64,000 bases of DNA from Apostichopus japonicus. Lineage: Eukaryota > Echinodermata > Holothuroidea > Aspidochirotida > Stichopodidae. The position numbers and the translations under genes were made by a program. Shown here in pieces: positions 10,330-22,122 of this stretch. A model generated the notes under the pieces. The model saw nothing but the letters and a program-made list of their open reading frames with translations. It was not told the DNA's origin and did no database searches. The stretch's first letter is position 1, and every line of letters starts with the position of its first letter. Where the stretch lies: assembly GCF_037975245.1 (NCBI RefSeq), contig NC_092577.1, positions 17,374,013-17,438,012 on the forward strand, read 5' to 3'.

Positions 10330-10611
10330 TTATTTTCATAATTGATAACACTATGTTGCCACGACGATGAGAAATTGAAATGGCCTTCATTGTCTTTCCA
10401 CAAGGAAAGTGTCTTGCCACGAGGAAAGCGATTTGAAAATCGAATATATTAATAAATACCTCGTTTGTTTTTATATATTAGAATTTTCTAGATATATATG
10501 TAAAATATAGATTAACATAATATATATTAAATCCATTCATGTATAATATATATATTAAATCCACTGATCATAACCTACCAGACAAGTAGCCTACATTTCA
10601 CCTCTTGGAAT

Positions 10612-10731
10612 GTCTACGGCCATATCACGTTGACTATACCGGTTCTCGTCCGATCACCGAAGTCAAGCAACGTAGAGCGCAGTCAGTACTTGGATGGGTG
10701 ACCGCCTGGGAATACTGGGTGCCGCAGGCTT
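10612..10731 (+). rRNA. 5S rRNA
   Basis: C12T, T114C. 282-nt spacer follows. Confidence 0.95.
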
Positions 10732-11013
10732 TTATTTTCATAATTGATAACACTATGTTGCCACGACGATGAGAAATTGAAATGGCCTTCATTGTCTTTC
10801 CACAAGGAAAGTGTCTTGCCACGAGGAAAGCGATTTGAAAATCGAATATATTAATAAATAACTCGTTTGTTTTTATATATTCGAATTTTCTACATATAGA
10901 TGTAAAATATAGATTAACATAATATATATTAAATCCATTCATGTATAATATATATATTAAATCCACTAATCATAACCTACCAGACAACTAGCCTACATTT
11001 CGCCTCTTGGAAT

Positions 11014-11133
11014 GTCTACGGCCACATCACGATGACTATACCGGTTCTCGTCCGATCACCGAAGTCAAGCAACGTAGAGCGCAGTCAGTACTTGGATGGG
11101 TGACCGCCTGGGAATACTGGGTGCCGTAGGCTT
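11014..11133 (+). rRNA. 5S rRNA
   Basis: T19A. 282-nt spacer follows. Confidence 0.95.
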
Positions 11134-11415
11134 TTATTTTCATAATTGATAACACTATGTTGCCACGACGATGAGAAATTGAAATGGCCTTCATTGTCTT
11201 TCCACAAGGAAAGTGTCTTGCCACGAGGAAAGCGATTTGAAAATCGAATATATTAATAAATACCTCGTTTGTTTTTATATATTAGAATTTTCTAGATATA
11301 TATGTAAAATATAGATTAACATAATATATATTAAATCCATTCATGTATAATATATATATTAAATCCACTGATCATAACCTACCAGACAAGTAGCCTACAT
11401 TTCACCTCTTGGAAT

Positions 11416-11537
11416 GTCTACGGCCATATCACGTTGACTATACCGGTTCTCGTCCGATCACCGAAGTCAAGCAACGTAGAGCGCAGTCAGTACTTGGATG
11501 GGTGACCGCCTGGGGGAATACTGGGTGCCGCAGGCTT
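11416..11537 (+). rRNA. 5S rRNA, GG-insertion variant
   Basis: C12T, GG insertion, T114C. 75-nt spacer follows. Confidence 0.88.
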
Positions 11538-11612
11538 TTATTTTCATAATTGATAACACTATGTTGCCACGACGATGAGAAATTGAAATGGCCTACATTG
11601 ACCTCTTGTTAT

Positions 11613-11732
11613 GTCTACGGCCACATCACGTTGACTATACCGGTTCTCGTCCGATCACCGATGTCAAGCAACGTAGAGCGCAGTCAGTACTTGGATGGGT
11701 GACCGCCTGGGAATACTGGGTGCCGTAGGCTT
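11613..11732 (+). rRNA. 5S rRNA
   Basis: A50T. 67-nt spacer follows. Confidence 0.95.
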
Positions 11733-11799
11733 TTATTTTCATAATTGATAACACGACGATGATGAGAAATTGAAATGGCCTACATTGACCTCTTTTTAT

Positions 11800-11919
11800 G
11801 TCTACGGCCACATCACGTTGACTATACCGGTTCTCGTCCGATCACCGAAGTCAAGCAACGTAGAGCGCAGTCAGTACTTGGATGGGTGACCGCCTGGGAA
11901 TACTGGGTGCCGCAGGCTT
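11800..11919 (+). rRNA. 5S rRNA
   Basis: T114C. 280-nt spacer follows. Confidence 0.95.
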
Positions 11920-12199
11920 TTATTTTCATAATTGATAACACTATGTTGCCACGACGATGAGAAATTGAAATGGCCTTCATTGTCTTTCCACAAGGAAAGT
12001 GTCTTGCCACGAGGAAAGCGATTTGAAAATCGAATATATTAATAAATAACTCGTTTGTTTTTATATATTAGAATTGTCTACATATATATGTAAAATATAG
12101 ATTAACATAATATATATTAAATCCATTCATGTATAATATATATTAAATCCACTGATCATAACCTACCAGACAACTAGCCTACATTTCGCCTCTTGGAAT

Positions 12200-12319
12200 G
12201 TCTACGGCCACATCGCGATGACTATACCGGTTCTCGTCCGATCACCGAAGTCAAGCAACGTAGAGCGCAGTCAGTACTTGGATGGGTGACCGCCTGGGAA
12301 TACTGGGTGCCGTAGGCTT
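12200..12319 (+). rRNA. 5S rRNA
   Basis: A16G with T19A. 67-nt spacer follows. Confidence 0.95.
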
Positions 12320-12386
12320 TTATTTTCATAATTGATAACACGACGATGATGAGAAATTGAAATGGCCTACATTGACCTCTTGTTAT

Positions 12387-12506
12387 GTCTACGGCCACAT
12401 CACGTTGACTATACCGGTTCTCGTCCGATCACCGAAGTCAAGCAACGTAGAGCGCAGTCAGTACTTGGATGGGTGACCGCCTGGGAATACTGGGTGCCGT
12501 AGGCTT
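12387..12506 (+). rRNA. 5S rRNA
   Basis: Consensus. 281-nt spacer follows. Confidence 0.96.
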
Positions 12507-12787
12507 TTATTTTTTATAATTGATAACACTATGTTGCCACGACGATGAGAAATTGAAATGGCCTTCATTGTCTTTCCACAAGGAAAGTGTCTTGCCACGA
12601 GGAAAGCGATTTGAAAATCGAATATATTAATAAATACCTCGTTTGTTTTTATATATTAGAATTTTCTACATATATATGTAAAATATAGATTAACATAATA
12701 TATATTAAATCCATTCATGTATAATATATATTAAATCCACTGATCATAACCTACCAGACAAGTAGCCTACATTTCACCTCTTGGAAT

Positions 12788-12907
12788 GTCTACGGCCACA
12801 TCACGTTGACTATACCGGTTCTCGTCCGATCACCGAAGTCAAGCAACGTAGAGCGCAGTCAGTACTTGGATGGGTGACCGCCTGGGAATACTGGGTGCCG
12901 TAGGCTT
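12788..12907 (+). rRNA. 5S rRNA
   Basis: Consensus gene behind a long spacer. 67-nt spacer follows. Confidence 0.96.
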
Positions 12908-12974
12908 TTATTTTCATAATTGATAACACGACGATGATGAGAAATTGAAATGGCCTACATTGACCTCTTTTTAT

Positions 12975-13094
12975 GTCTACGGCCACATCACGTTGACTAT
13001 ACCGGTTCTCGTCCGATCACCGAAGTCAAGCAACGTAGAGCGCAGTCAGTACTTGGATGGGTGACCGCCTGGGAATACTGGGTGCCGCAGGCTT
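12975..13094 (+). rRNA. 5S rRNA
   Basis: T114C. 282-nt spacer follows. Confidence 0.95.
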
Positions 13095-13376
13095 TTATTT
13101 TCATAATTGATAACACTATGTTGCCACGACGATGACAAATTGAAATGGCCTTCATTGTCTTTCCACAAGGAAAGTGTCTTGCCACGAGGAAAGCGATTTG
13201 AAAATCGAATATATTAATAAATACCTCGTTTGTTTTTATATATTAGAATTTTCTACATATATATGTAAAATATAGATTAACATAATATATATTAAATCCA
13301 TTCATGTATAATATATATATTAAATCCACTGATCATAACCTACCAGACAAGTAGCCTACATTTCACCTCTTGCAAT

Positions 13377-13496
13377 GTCTACGGCCACATCACGTTGACT
13401 ATACCGGTTCTCGTCCGATCACCGAAGTCAAGCAACGTAGAGCGCAGTCAGTACTTGGATGGGTGACCGCCTGGGAATACTGGGTGCCGTAGGCTT
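13377..13496 (+). rRNA. 5S rRNA
   Basis: Consensus; flank reads TTGCAAT in place of TTGGAAT. 76-nt spacer follows. Confidence 0.96.
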
Positions 13497-13572
13497 TTAT
13501 TTTTTATAATTGATAACACTATGTTGCCACGACGATGAGAAATTGAAATGGCCTACATTGACCTCTTGTTAT

Positions 13573-13692
13573 GTCTACGGCCACATCACGTTGACTATAC
13601 CGGTTCTCGTCCGATCACCGAAGTCAAGCAACGTAGAGCGCAGTCAGTACTTGGATGGGTGACCGCCTGGGAATACTGGGTGCCGCAGGCTT
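13573..13692 (+). rRNA. 5S rRNA
   Basis: T114C. 282-nt spacer follows. Confidence 0.95.
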
Positions 13693-13974
13693 TTATTTTC
13701 ATAATTGATAACACTATGTTGCCACGACGATGAGAAATTGAAATGGCCTTCATTGTCTTTCCACAAGGAAAGTGTCTTGCCACGAGGAAAGCGATTTGAA
13801 AATCGAATATATTAATAAATACCTCGTTTGTTTTTATATATTAGAATTTTCTAGATATATATGTAAAATATAGATTAACATAATATATATTAAATCCATT
13901 CATGTATAATATATATATTAAATCCACTGATCATAACCTACCAGACAAGTAGCCTACATTTCACCTCTTGGAAT

Positions 13975-14096
13975 GTCTACGGCCATATCACGTTGACTAT
14001 ACCGGTTCTCGTCCGATCACCGAAGTCAAGCAACGTAGAGCGCAGTCAGTACTTGGATGGGTGACCGCCTGGGGGAATACTGGGTGCCGCAGGCTT
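13975..14096 (+). rRNA. 5S rRNA, GG-insertion variant
   Basis: C12T, GG insertion, T114C. 75-nt spacer follows. Confidence 0.88.
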
Positions 14097-14171
14097 TTAT
14101 TTTCATAATTGATAACACTATGTTGCCACGACGATGAGAAATTGAAATGGCCTACATTGACCTCTTGTTAT

Positions 14172-14291
14172 GTCTACGGCCACATCACGTTGACTATACC
14201 GGTTCTCGTCCGATCACCGAAGTCAAGCAACGTAGAGCGCAGTCAGTACTTGGATGGGTGACCGCCTGGGAATACTGGGTGCCGTAGGCTT
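14172..14291 (+). rRNA. 5S rRNA
   Basis: Consensus. 67-nt spacer follows. Confidence 0.96.
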
Positions 14292-14358
14292 TTATTTTCA
14301 TAATTGATAACACGACGATGATGAGAAATTGAAATGGCCTACATTGACCTCTTGTTAT

Positions 14359-14478
14359 GTCTACGGCCACATCACGTTGACTATACCGGTTCTCGTCCGA
14401 TCACCGAAGTCAAGCAACGTAGAGCGCAGTCAGTACTTGGATGGGTGACCGCCTGGGAATACTGGGTGCCGCAGGCTT
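14359..14478 (+). rRNA. 5S rRNA
   Basis: T114C. 67-nt spacer follows. Confidence 0.95.
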
Positions 14479-14545
14479 TTATTTTCATAATTGATAACAC
14501 GACGATGATGAGAAATTGAAATGGCCTACATTGACCGGTTTTTAT

Positions 14546-14667
14546 GTCTACGGCCACATCACGTTGACTATACCGGTTCTCGTCCGATCACCGAAGTCAA
14601 GCAACGTAGAGCGCAGTCAGTACTTGGATGGGTGACCGCCTGGGGGAATACTGGGTGCCGCAGGCTT
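14546..14667 (+). rRNA. 5S rRNA, GG-insertion variant
   Basis: GG insertion, T114C; CCGGTTTTTAT flank. 280-nt spacer follows. Confidence 0.88.
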
Positions 14668-14947
14668 TTATTTTCATAATTGATAACACTATGTTGCCAC
14701 GACGATGACAAATTGAAATGGCCTTCATTGTCTTTCCACAAGGAAAGTGTCTTGCCACGAGGAAAGCGATTTGAAAATCGAATATATTAATAAATAACTC
14801 GTTTGTTTTTATATATTAGAATTGTCTACATATATATGTAAAATATAGATTAACATAATATATATTAAATCCATTCATGTATAATATATATTAAATCCAC
14901 TGATCATAACCTACCAGACAACTAGCCTACATTTCGCCTCTTGGAAT

Positions 14948-15067
14948 GTCTACGGCCACATCACGATGACTATACCGGTTCTCGTCCGATCACCGAAGTC
15001 AAGCAACGTAGAGCGCAGTCAGTACTTGGATGGGTGACCGCCTGGGAATACTGGGTGCCGTAGGCTT
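14948..15067 (+). rRNA. 5S rRNA
   Basis: T19A. 67-nt spacer follows. Confidence 0.95.
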
Positions 15068-15134
15068 TTATTTTCATAATTGATAACACGACGATGATGA
15101 GAAATTGAAATGGCCTACATTGACCTCTTGTTAT

Positions 15135-15254
15135 GTCTACGGCCACATCACGTTGACTATACCGGTTCTCGTCCGATCACCGAAGTCAAGCAACGTAGAG
15201 CGCAGTCAGTACTTGGATGGGTGACCGCCTGGGAATACTGGGTGCCGCAGGCTT
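15135..15254 (+). rRNA. 5S rRNA
   Basis: T114C. 282-nt spacer follows. Confidence 0.95.
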
Positions 15255-15536
15255 TTATTTTCATAATTGATAACACTATGTTGCCACGACGATGAGAAAT
15301 TGAAATGGCCTTCATTGTCTTTCCACAAGGAAAGTGTCTTGCCACGAGGAAAGCGATTTGAAAATCGAATATATTAATAAATAACTCGTTTGTTTTTATA
15401 TATTCGAATTTTCTACATATAGATGTAAAATATAGATTAACATAATATATATTAAATCCATTCATGTATAATATATATATTAAATCCACTAATCATAACC
15501 TACCAGACAACTAGCCTACATTTCGCCTCTTGGAAT

Positions 15537-15656
15537 GTCTACGGCCACATCACGATGACTATACCGGTTCTCGTCCGATCACCGAAGTCAAGCAACGTAG
15601 AGCGCAGTCAGTACTTGGATGGGTGACCGCCTGGGAATACTGGGTGCCGTAGGCTT
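15537..15656 (+). rRNA. 5S rRNA
   Basis: T19A. 75-nt spacer follows. Confidence 0.95.
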
Positions 15657-15731
15657 TTATTTTCATAATTGATAACACTATGTTGCCACGACGATGAGAA
15701 ATTGAAATGGCCTACATTGACCTCTTGTTAT

Positions 15732-15851
15732 GTCTACGGCCACATCACGTTGACTATACCGGTTCTCGTCCGATCACCGAAGTCAAGCAACGTAGAGCGC
15801 AGTCAGTACTTGGATGGGTGACCGCCTGGGAATACTGGGTGCCGTAGGCTT
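15732..15851 (+). rRNA. 5S rRNA
   Basis: Consensus. 67-nt spacer follows. Confidence 0.96.
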
Positions 15852-15918
15852 TTATTTTCATAATTGATAACACGACGATGATGAGAAATTGAAATGGTCT
15901 ACATTGACCTCTTGTTAT

Positions 15919-16038
15919 GTCTACGGCCACATCACGTTGACTATACCGGTTCTCGTCCGATCACCGATGTCAAGCAACGTAGAGCGCAGTCAGTACTTGG
16001 ATGGGTGACCGCCTGGGAATACTGGGTGCCGTAGGCTT
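15919..16038 (+). rRNA. 5S rRNA
   Basis: A50T. 67-nt spacer follows. Confidence 0.95.
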
Positions 16039-16105
16039 TTATTTTCATAATTGATAACACGACGATGATGAGAAATTGAAATGGCCTACATTGACCTCTT
16101 TTTAT

Positions 16106-16225
16106 GTCTACGGCCACATCACGTTGACTATACCGGTTCTCGTCCGATCACCGAAGTCAAGCAACGTAGAGCGCAGTCAGTACTTGGATGGGTGACCGCC
16201 TGGGAATACTGGGTGCCGCAGGCTT
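16106..16225 (+). rRNA. 5S rRNA
   Basis: T114C; TTCATATTTG marker as after 6066. 280-nt spacer follows. Confidence 0.95.
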
Positions 16226-16505
16226 TTATTTTCATATTTGATAACACTATGTTGCCACGACGATGAGAAATTGAAATGGCCTTCATTGTCTTTCCACAAG
16301 GAAAGTGTCTTGCCACGAGGAAAGCGATTTGAAAATCGAATATATTAATAAATAACTCGTTTGTTTTTATATATTAGAATTGTCTACATATATATGTAAA
16401 ATACAGATTAACATAATATATATTAAATCCATTCATGTATAATATATATTAAATCCACTGATCATAACCTACCAGACAACTAGCCTACATTTCGCCTCTT
16501 GGAAT

Positions 16506-16625
16506 GTCTACGGCCACATCACGATGACTATACCGGTTCTCGTCCGATCACCGAAGTCAAGCAACGTAGAGCGCAGTCAGTACTTGGATGGGTGACCGCC
16601 TGGGAATACTGGGTGCCGTAGGCTT
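16506..16625 (+). rRNA. 5S rRNA
   Basis: T19A. 67-nt spacer follows. Confidence 0.95.
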
Positions 16626-16692
16626 TTATTTTCATAATTGATAACACGACGATGATGAGAAATTGAAATGGTCTACATTGACCTCTTGTTAT

Positions 16693-16812
16693 GTCTACGG
16701 CCACATCACGTTGACTATACCGGTTCTCGTCCGATCACCGATGTCAAGCAACGTAGAGCGCAGTCAGTACTTGGATGGGTGACCGCCTGGGAATACTGGG
16801 TGCCGTAGGCTT
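16693..16812 (+). rRNA. 5S rRNA
   Basis: A50T. 67-nt spacer follows. Confidence 0.95.
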
Positions 16813-16879
16813 TTATTTTCATAATTGATAACACGACGATGATGACAAATTGAAATGGCCTACATTGACCTCTTTTTAT

Positions 16880-16999
16880 GTCTACGGCCACATCACGTTG
16901 ACTATACCGGTTCTCGTCCGATCACCGAAGTCAAGCAACGTAGAGCGCAGTCAGTACTTGGATGGGTGACCGCCTGGGAATACTGGGTGCCGTAGGCTT
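16880..16999 (+). rRNA. 5S rRNA
   Basis: Consensus. 67-nt spacer follows. Confidence 0.96.
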
Positions 17000-17066
17000 T
17001 TATTTTCATAATTGATAACACGACGATGATGAGAAATTGAAATGGCCTACATTGACCGGTTTTTAT

Positions 17067-17186
17067 GTCTACGGCCACATCACGTTGACTATACCGGTTC
17101 TCGTCCGATCACCGAAGTCAAGCAACGTAGAGCGCAGTCAGTACTTGGATGGGTGACCGCCTGGGAATACTGGGTGCCGTAGGCTT
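17067..17186 (+). rRNA. 5S rRNA
   Basis: Consensus; CCGGTTTTTAT flank. 67-nt spacer follows. Confidence 0.96.
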
Positions 17187-17253
17187 TTATTTTCATAATT
17201 GATAACACGACGATGATGAGAAATTGAAATGGCCTACATTGACCGGTTTTTAT

Positions 17254-17373
17254 GTCTACGGCCACATCACGTTGACTATACCGGTTCTCGTCCGATCACC
17301 GAAGTCAAGCAACGTAGAGCGCAGTCAGTACTTGGATGGGTGACCGCCTGGGAATACTGGGTGCCGTAGGCTT
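17254..17373 (+). rRNA. 5S rRNA
   Basis: Consensus; CCGGTTTTTAT flank. 67-nt spacer follows. Confidence 0.96.
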
Positions 17374-17440
17374 TTATTTTCATAATTGATAACACGACGA
17401 TGATGAGAAATTGAAATGGCCTACATTGACCGGTTTTTAT

Positions 17441-17562
17441 GTCTACGGCCACATCACGTTGACTATACCGGTTCTCGTCCGATCACCGAAGTCAAGCAAC
17501 GTAGAGCGCAGTCAGTACTTGGATGGGTGACCGCCTGGGGGAATACTGGGTGCCGCAGGCTT
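17441..17562 (+). rRNA. 5S rRNA, GG-insertion variant
   Basis: GG insertion, T114C; CCGGTTTTTAT flank. 282-nt spacer follows. Confidence 0.88.
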
Positions 17563-17844
17563 TTATTTTCATAATTGATAACACTATGTTGCCACGACGA
17601 TGACAAATTGAAATGGCCTTCATTGTCTTTCCACAAGGAAAGTGTCTTGCCACGAGGAAAGCGATTTGAAAATCGAATATATTAATAAATAACTCGTTTG
17701 TTTTTATATATTAGAATTTTCTACATATAGATGTAAAATATAGATTAACATAATATATATTAAATCCATTCATGTATAATATATATATTAAATCCACTAA
17801 TCATAACCTACCAGACAACTAGCCTACATTTCGCCTCTTGGAAT

Positions 17845-17966
17845 GTCTACGGCCACATCACGATGACTATACCGGTTCTCGTCCGATCACCGAAGTCAAG
17901 CAACGTAGAGCGCAGTCAGTACTTGGATGGGTGACCGCCTGGGGGAATACTGGGTGCCGCAGGCTT
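17845..17966 (+). rRNA. 5S rRNA, mosaic GG-insertion variant
   Basis: T19A with GG insertion and T114C, the only copy with this combination; the two halves come from different variant classes. 75-nt spacer follows. Confidence 0.88.
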
Positions 17967-18041
17967 TTATTTTCATAATTGATAACACTATGTTGCCACG
18001 ACGATGAGAAATTGAAATGGCCTACATTGACCTCTTGTTAT

Positions 18042-18161
18042 GTCTACGGCCACATCACGTTGACTATACCGGTTCTCGTCCGATCACCGAAGTCAAGCAA
18101 CGTAGAGCGCAGTCAGTACTTGGATGGGTGACCGCCTGGGAATACTGGGTGCCGTAGGCTT
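18042..18161 (+). rRNA. 5S rRNA
   Basis: Consensus. 67-nt spacer follows. Confidence 0.96.
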
Positions 18162-18228
18162 TTATTTTCATAATTGATAACACGACGATGATGAGAAATT
18201 GAAATGGCCTACATTGACCGGTTTTTAT

Positions 18229-18350
18229 GTCTACGGCCACATCACGTTGACTATACCGGTTCTCGTCCGATCACCGAAGTCAAGCAACGTAGAGCGCAGT
18301 CAGTACTTGGATGGGTGACCGCCTGGGGGAATACTGGGTGCCGCAGGCTT
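18229..18350 (+). rRNA. 5S rRNA, GG-insertion variant
   Basis: GG insertion, T114C; CCGGTTTTTAT flank. 282-nt spacer follows. Confidence 0.88.
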
Positions 18351-18632
18351 TTATTTTCATAATTGATAACACTATGTTGCCACGACGATGAGAAATTGAA
18401 ATGGCCTTCATTGTCTTTCCACAAGGAAAGTGTCTTGCCACGAGGAAAGCGATTTGAAAATCGAATATATTAATAAATAACTCGTTTGTTTTTATATATT
18501 AGAATTTTCTACATATAGATGTAAAATATAGATTAACATAATATATATTAAATCCATTCATGTATAATATATATATTAAATCCACTGATCATAACCTACC
18601 AGACAAGTAGCCTACATTTCACCTCTTGGAAT

Positions 18633-18752
18633 GTCTACGGCCATATCACGTTGACTATACCGGTTCTCGTCCGATCACCGAAGTCAAGCAACGTAGAGCG
18701 CAGTCAGTACTTGGATGGGTGACCGCCTGGGAATACTGGGTGCCGCAGGCTT
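18633..18752 (+). rRNA. 5S rRNA
   Basis: C12T, T114C. 282-nt spacer follows. Confidence 0.95.
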
Positions 18753-19034
18753 TTATTTTCATAATTGATAACACTATGTTGCCACGACGATGAGAAATTG
18801 AAATGGCCTTCATTGTCTTTCCACAAGGAAAGTGTCTTGCCACGAGGAAAGCGATTTGAAAATCGAATATATTAATAAATAACTCGTTTGTTTTTATATA
18901 TTCGAATTTTCTACATATAGATGTAAAATATAGATTAACATAATATATATTAAATCCATTCATGTATAATATATATATTAAATCCACTAATCATAACCTA
19001 CCAGACAACTAGCCTACATTTCGCCTCTTGGAAT

Positions 19035-19154
19035 GTCTACGGCCACATCACGATGACTATACCGGTTCTCGTCCGATCACCGAAGTCAAGCAACGTAGAG
19101 CGCAGTCAGTACTTGGATGGGTGACCGCCTGGGAATACTGGGTGCCGTAGGCTT
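19035..19154 (+). rRNA. 5S rRNA
   Basis: T19A. 282-nt spacer follows. Confidence 0.95.
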
Positions 19155-19436
19155 TTATTTTCATAATTGATAACACTATGTTGCCACGACGATGAGAAAT
19201 TGAAATGGCCTTCATTGTCTTTCCACAAGGAAAGTGTCTTGCCACGAGGAAAGCGATTTGAAAATCGAATATATTAATAAATACCTCGTTTGTTTTTTAT
19301 ATATTAGAATTTCTAGATATATATGTAAAATATAGATTAACATAATATATATTAAATCCATTCATGTATAATATATATATTAAATCCACTGATCATAACC
19401 TACCAGACAAGTAGCCTACATTTCACCTCTTGGAAT

Positions 19437-19556
19437 GTCTACGGCCATATCACGTTGACTATACCGGTTCTCGTCCGATCACCGAAGTCAAGCAACGTAG
19501 AGCGCAGTCAGTACTTGGATGGGTGACCGCCTGGGAATACTGGGTGCCGCAGGCTT
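19437..19556 (+). rRNA. 5S rRNA
   Basis: C12T, T114C. 283-nt spacer follows. Confidence 0.95.
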
Positions 19557-19839
19557 TTATTTTCATAATTGATAACACTATGTTGCCACGACGATGAGAA
19601 ATTGAAATGGCCTTCATTGTCTTTCCACAAGGAAAGTGTCTTGCCACGAGGAAAGCGATTTGAAAATCGAATATATTAATAAATAACTCGTTTGTTTTTA
19701 TATATTCGAATTTTCTACATATAGATGTAAAATATAGATTAACATAATATATATTTAAATCCATTCATGTATAATATATATATTAAATCCACTAATCATA
19801 ACCTACCAGACAACTAGCCTACATTTCGCCTCTTGGAAT

Positions 19840-19962
19840 GTCTACGGGCCGACATCACGATGACTATACCGGTTCTCGTCCGATCACCGAAGTCAAGCAA
19901 CGTAGAGCGCAGTCAGTACCTTGGATGGGTGACCGCCTGGGAATACTGGGTGCCGTAGGCTT
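19840..19962 (+). rRNA. 5S rRNA with three 1-nt insertions
   Basis: T19A; extra G in the CGGCC run, extra G before ACATC, extra C in TACTT. Probably sequence errors. 286-nt spacer follows, also with extra bases. Confidence 0.85.
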
Positions 19963-20248
19963 TTATTTTCATAATTGATAACACTATGTTGCCACGACGA
20001 TGAGAAATTGAAATGGGCCTTCATTGTCTTTCCACAAGGAAAGTGTCTTGCCACGAGGAAAGCGATTTGAAAAATCGAATATATTAATAAATACCTCGTT
20101 TGTTTTTATATATTAGAATTTTCTAGATATATATGTAAAATATAGATTAACATAATATATATTAAATCCATTCATGTATAATATATATATATTAAATCCA
20201 CTGATCATAACCTACCAGACAAGTAGCCTACATTTCACCTCTTGGAAT

Positions 20249-20370
20249 GTCTACGGCCATATCACGTTGACTATACCGGTTCTCGTCCGATCACCGAAGT
20301 CAAGCAACGTAGAGCGCAGTCAGTACTTGGATGGGTGACCGCCTGGGGGAATACTGGGTGCCGCAGGCTT
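20249..20370 (+). rRNA. 5S rRNA, GG-insertion variant
   Basis: C12T, GG insertion, T114C. 75-nt spacer follows. Confidence 0.88.
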
Positions 20371-20445
20371 TTATTTTCATAATTGATAACACTATGTTGC
20401 CACGACGATGAGAAATTGAAATGGCCTACATTGACCTCTTGTTAT

Positions 20446-20565
20446 GTCTACGGCCACATCACGTTGACTATACCGGTTCTCGTCCGATCACCGAAGTCAA
20501 GCAACGTAGAGCGCAGTCAGTACTTGGATGGGTGACCGCCTGGGAATACTGGGTGCCGTAGGCTT
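20446..20565 (+). rRNA. 5S rRNA
   Basis: Consensus. 67-nt spacer follows. Confidence 0.96.
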
Positions 20566-20632
20566 TTATTTTCATAATTGATAACACGACGATGATGAGA
20601 AATTGAAATGGTCTACATTGACCTCTTGTTAT

Positions 20633-20752
20633 GTCTACGGCCACATCACGTTGACTATACCGGTTCTCGTCCGATCACCGATGTCAAGCAACGTAGAGCG
20701 CAGTCAGTACTTGGATGGGTGACCGCCTGGGAATACTGGGTGCCGTAGGCTT
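20633..20752 (+). rRNA. 5S rRNA
   Basis: A50T, the last copy with this variant. 67-nt spacer follows. Confidence 0.95.
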
Positions 20753-20819
20753 TTATTTTCATAATTGATAACACGACGATGATGAGAAATTGAAATGGCC
20801 TACATTGACCTCTTTTTAT

Positions 20820-20939
20820 GTCTACGGCCACATCACGTTGACTATACCGGTTCTCGTCCGATCACCGAAGTCAAGCAACGTAGAGCGCAGTCAGTACTTG
20901 GATGGGTGACCGCCTGGGAATACTGGGTGCCGCAGGCTT
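20820..20939 (+). rRNA. 5S rRNA
   Basis: T114C. 281-nt spacer follows, with indels. Confidence 0.95.
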
Positions 20940-21220
20940 TTATTTTCATAATTGATAACACTATGTTGCCACGACGATGAGAAATTGAAATGGCCTTCAT
21001 TGTCTTTCCACAAGGAAAGTGTCTTGCCACGAGGAAAGCGATTTGAAAATCGAATATATTAATAAATAACTCGTTTGTTTTTATATATTAGAATTGTCTA
21101 CATATATATGTAAAATATAGATTAACATAATATATATTAAAATCCATTCATGTATAATATTATTAAAATCCACTGATCATAACCTACCAGACAACTAGCC
21201 TACATTTCGCCTCTTGGAAT

Positions 21221-21341
21221 GTCTACGGGCCACATCACGATGACTATACCGGTTCTCGTCCGATCACCGAAGTCAAGCAACGTAGAGCGCAGTCAGTACT
21301 TGGATGGGTGACCGCCTGGGAATACTGGGTGCCGTAGGCTT
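21221..21341 (+). rRNA. 5S rRNA with 1-nt insertion
   Basis: T19A; extra G in CGGCC, probably a sequence error. 68-nt spacer follows. Confidence 0.88.
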
Positions 21342-21409
21342 TTATTTTCATAATTGATAACACGACGATGATGAGAAATTGAAATGGCCTACATTGACCC
21401 TCTTGTTAT

Positions 21410-21532
21410 GTCTACGGCCACATCACGTTGACTATACCGGTTTCTCGTCCGATCACCGAAGTCAAGCAACGTAGAGCGCAGTCAGTACTTGGATGGGTGA
21501 CCGCCTGGGGGAATACTGGGTGCCGCAGGCTT
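21410..21532 (+). rRNA. 5S rRNA, GG-insertion variant with extra T
   Basis: GG insertion, T114C, plus an extra T in CGGTTCTC. 282-nt spacer follows. Confidence 0.83.
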
Positions 21533-21814
21533 TTATTTTCATAATTGATAACCACTATGTTGCCACGACGATGAGAAATTGAAATGGCCTTCATTGTCTT
21601 TCCACAAGGAAAGTGTCTTGCCACGAGGAAAGCGATTTGAAAATCGAATATATTAATAAATAACTCGTTTGTTTTTATATATTAGAATTGTCTACATATA
21701 TATGTAAAATATAGATTAACATTAATATATATTAAATCCATTCATGTATAATATATATTAAATCCACTGATCATAACCTACCAGACAACTAGCCTACATT
21801 TCGCCTCTTGGAAT

Positions 21815-21935
21815 GTCTACGGCCACATCGCGATGACTATACCCGGTTCTCGTCCGATCACCGAAGTCAAGCAACGTAGAGCGCAGTCAGTACTTGGATG
21901 GGTGACCGCCTGGGAATACTGGGTGCCGTAGGCTT
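21815..21935 (+). rRNA. 5S rRNA with 1-nt insertion
   Basis: A16G, T19A; extra C in ACCGG. 67-nt spacer follows. Confidence 0.88.
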
Positions 21936-22002
21936 TTATTTTCATAATTGATAACACGACGATGATGAGAAATTGAAATGGCCTACATTGACCTCTTGTT
22001 AT

Positions 22003-22122
22003 GTCTACGGCCACATCACGTTGACTATACCGGTTCTCGTCCGATCACCGAAGTCAAGCAACGTAGAGCGCAGTCAGTACTTGGATGGGTGACCGCCTGG
22101 GAATACTGGGTGCCGTAGGCTT
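22003..22122 (+). rRNA. 5S rRNA
   Basis: Consensus. Followed by a long spacer cut by the N gap. Confidence 0.96.
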
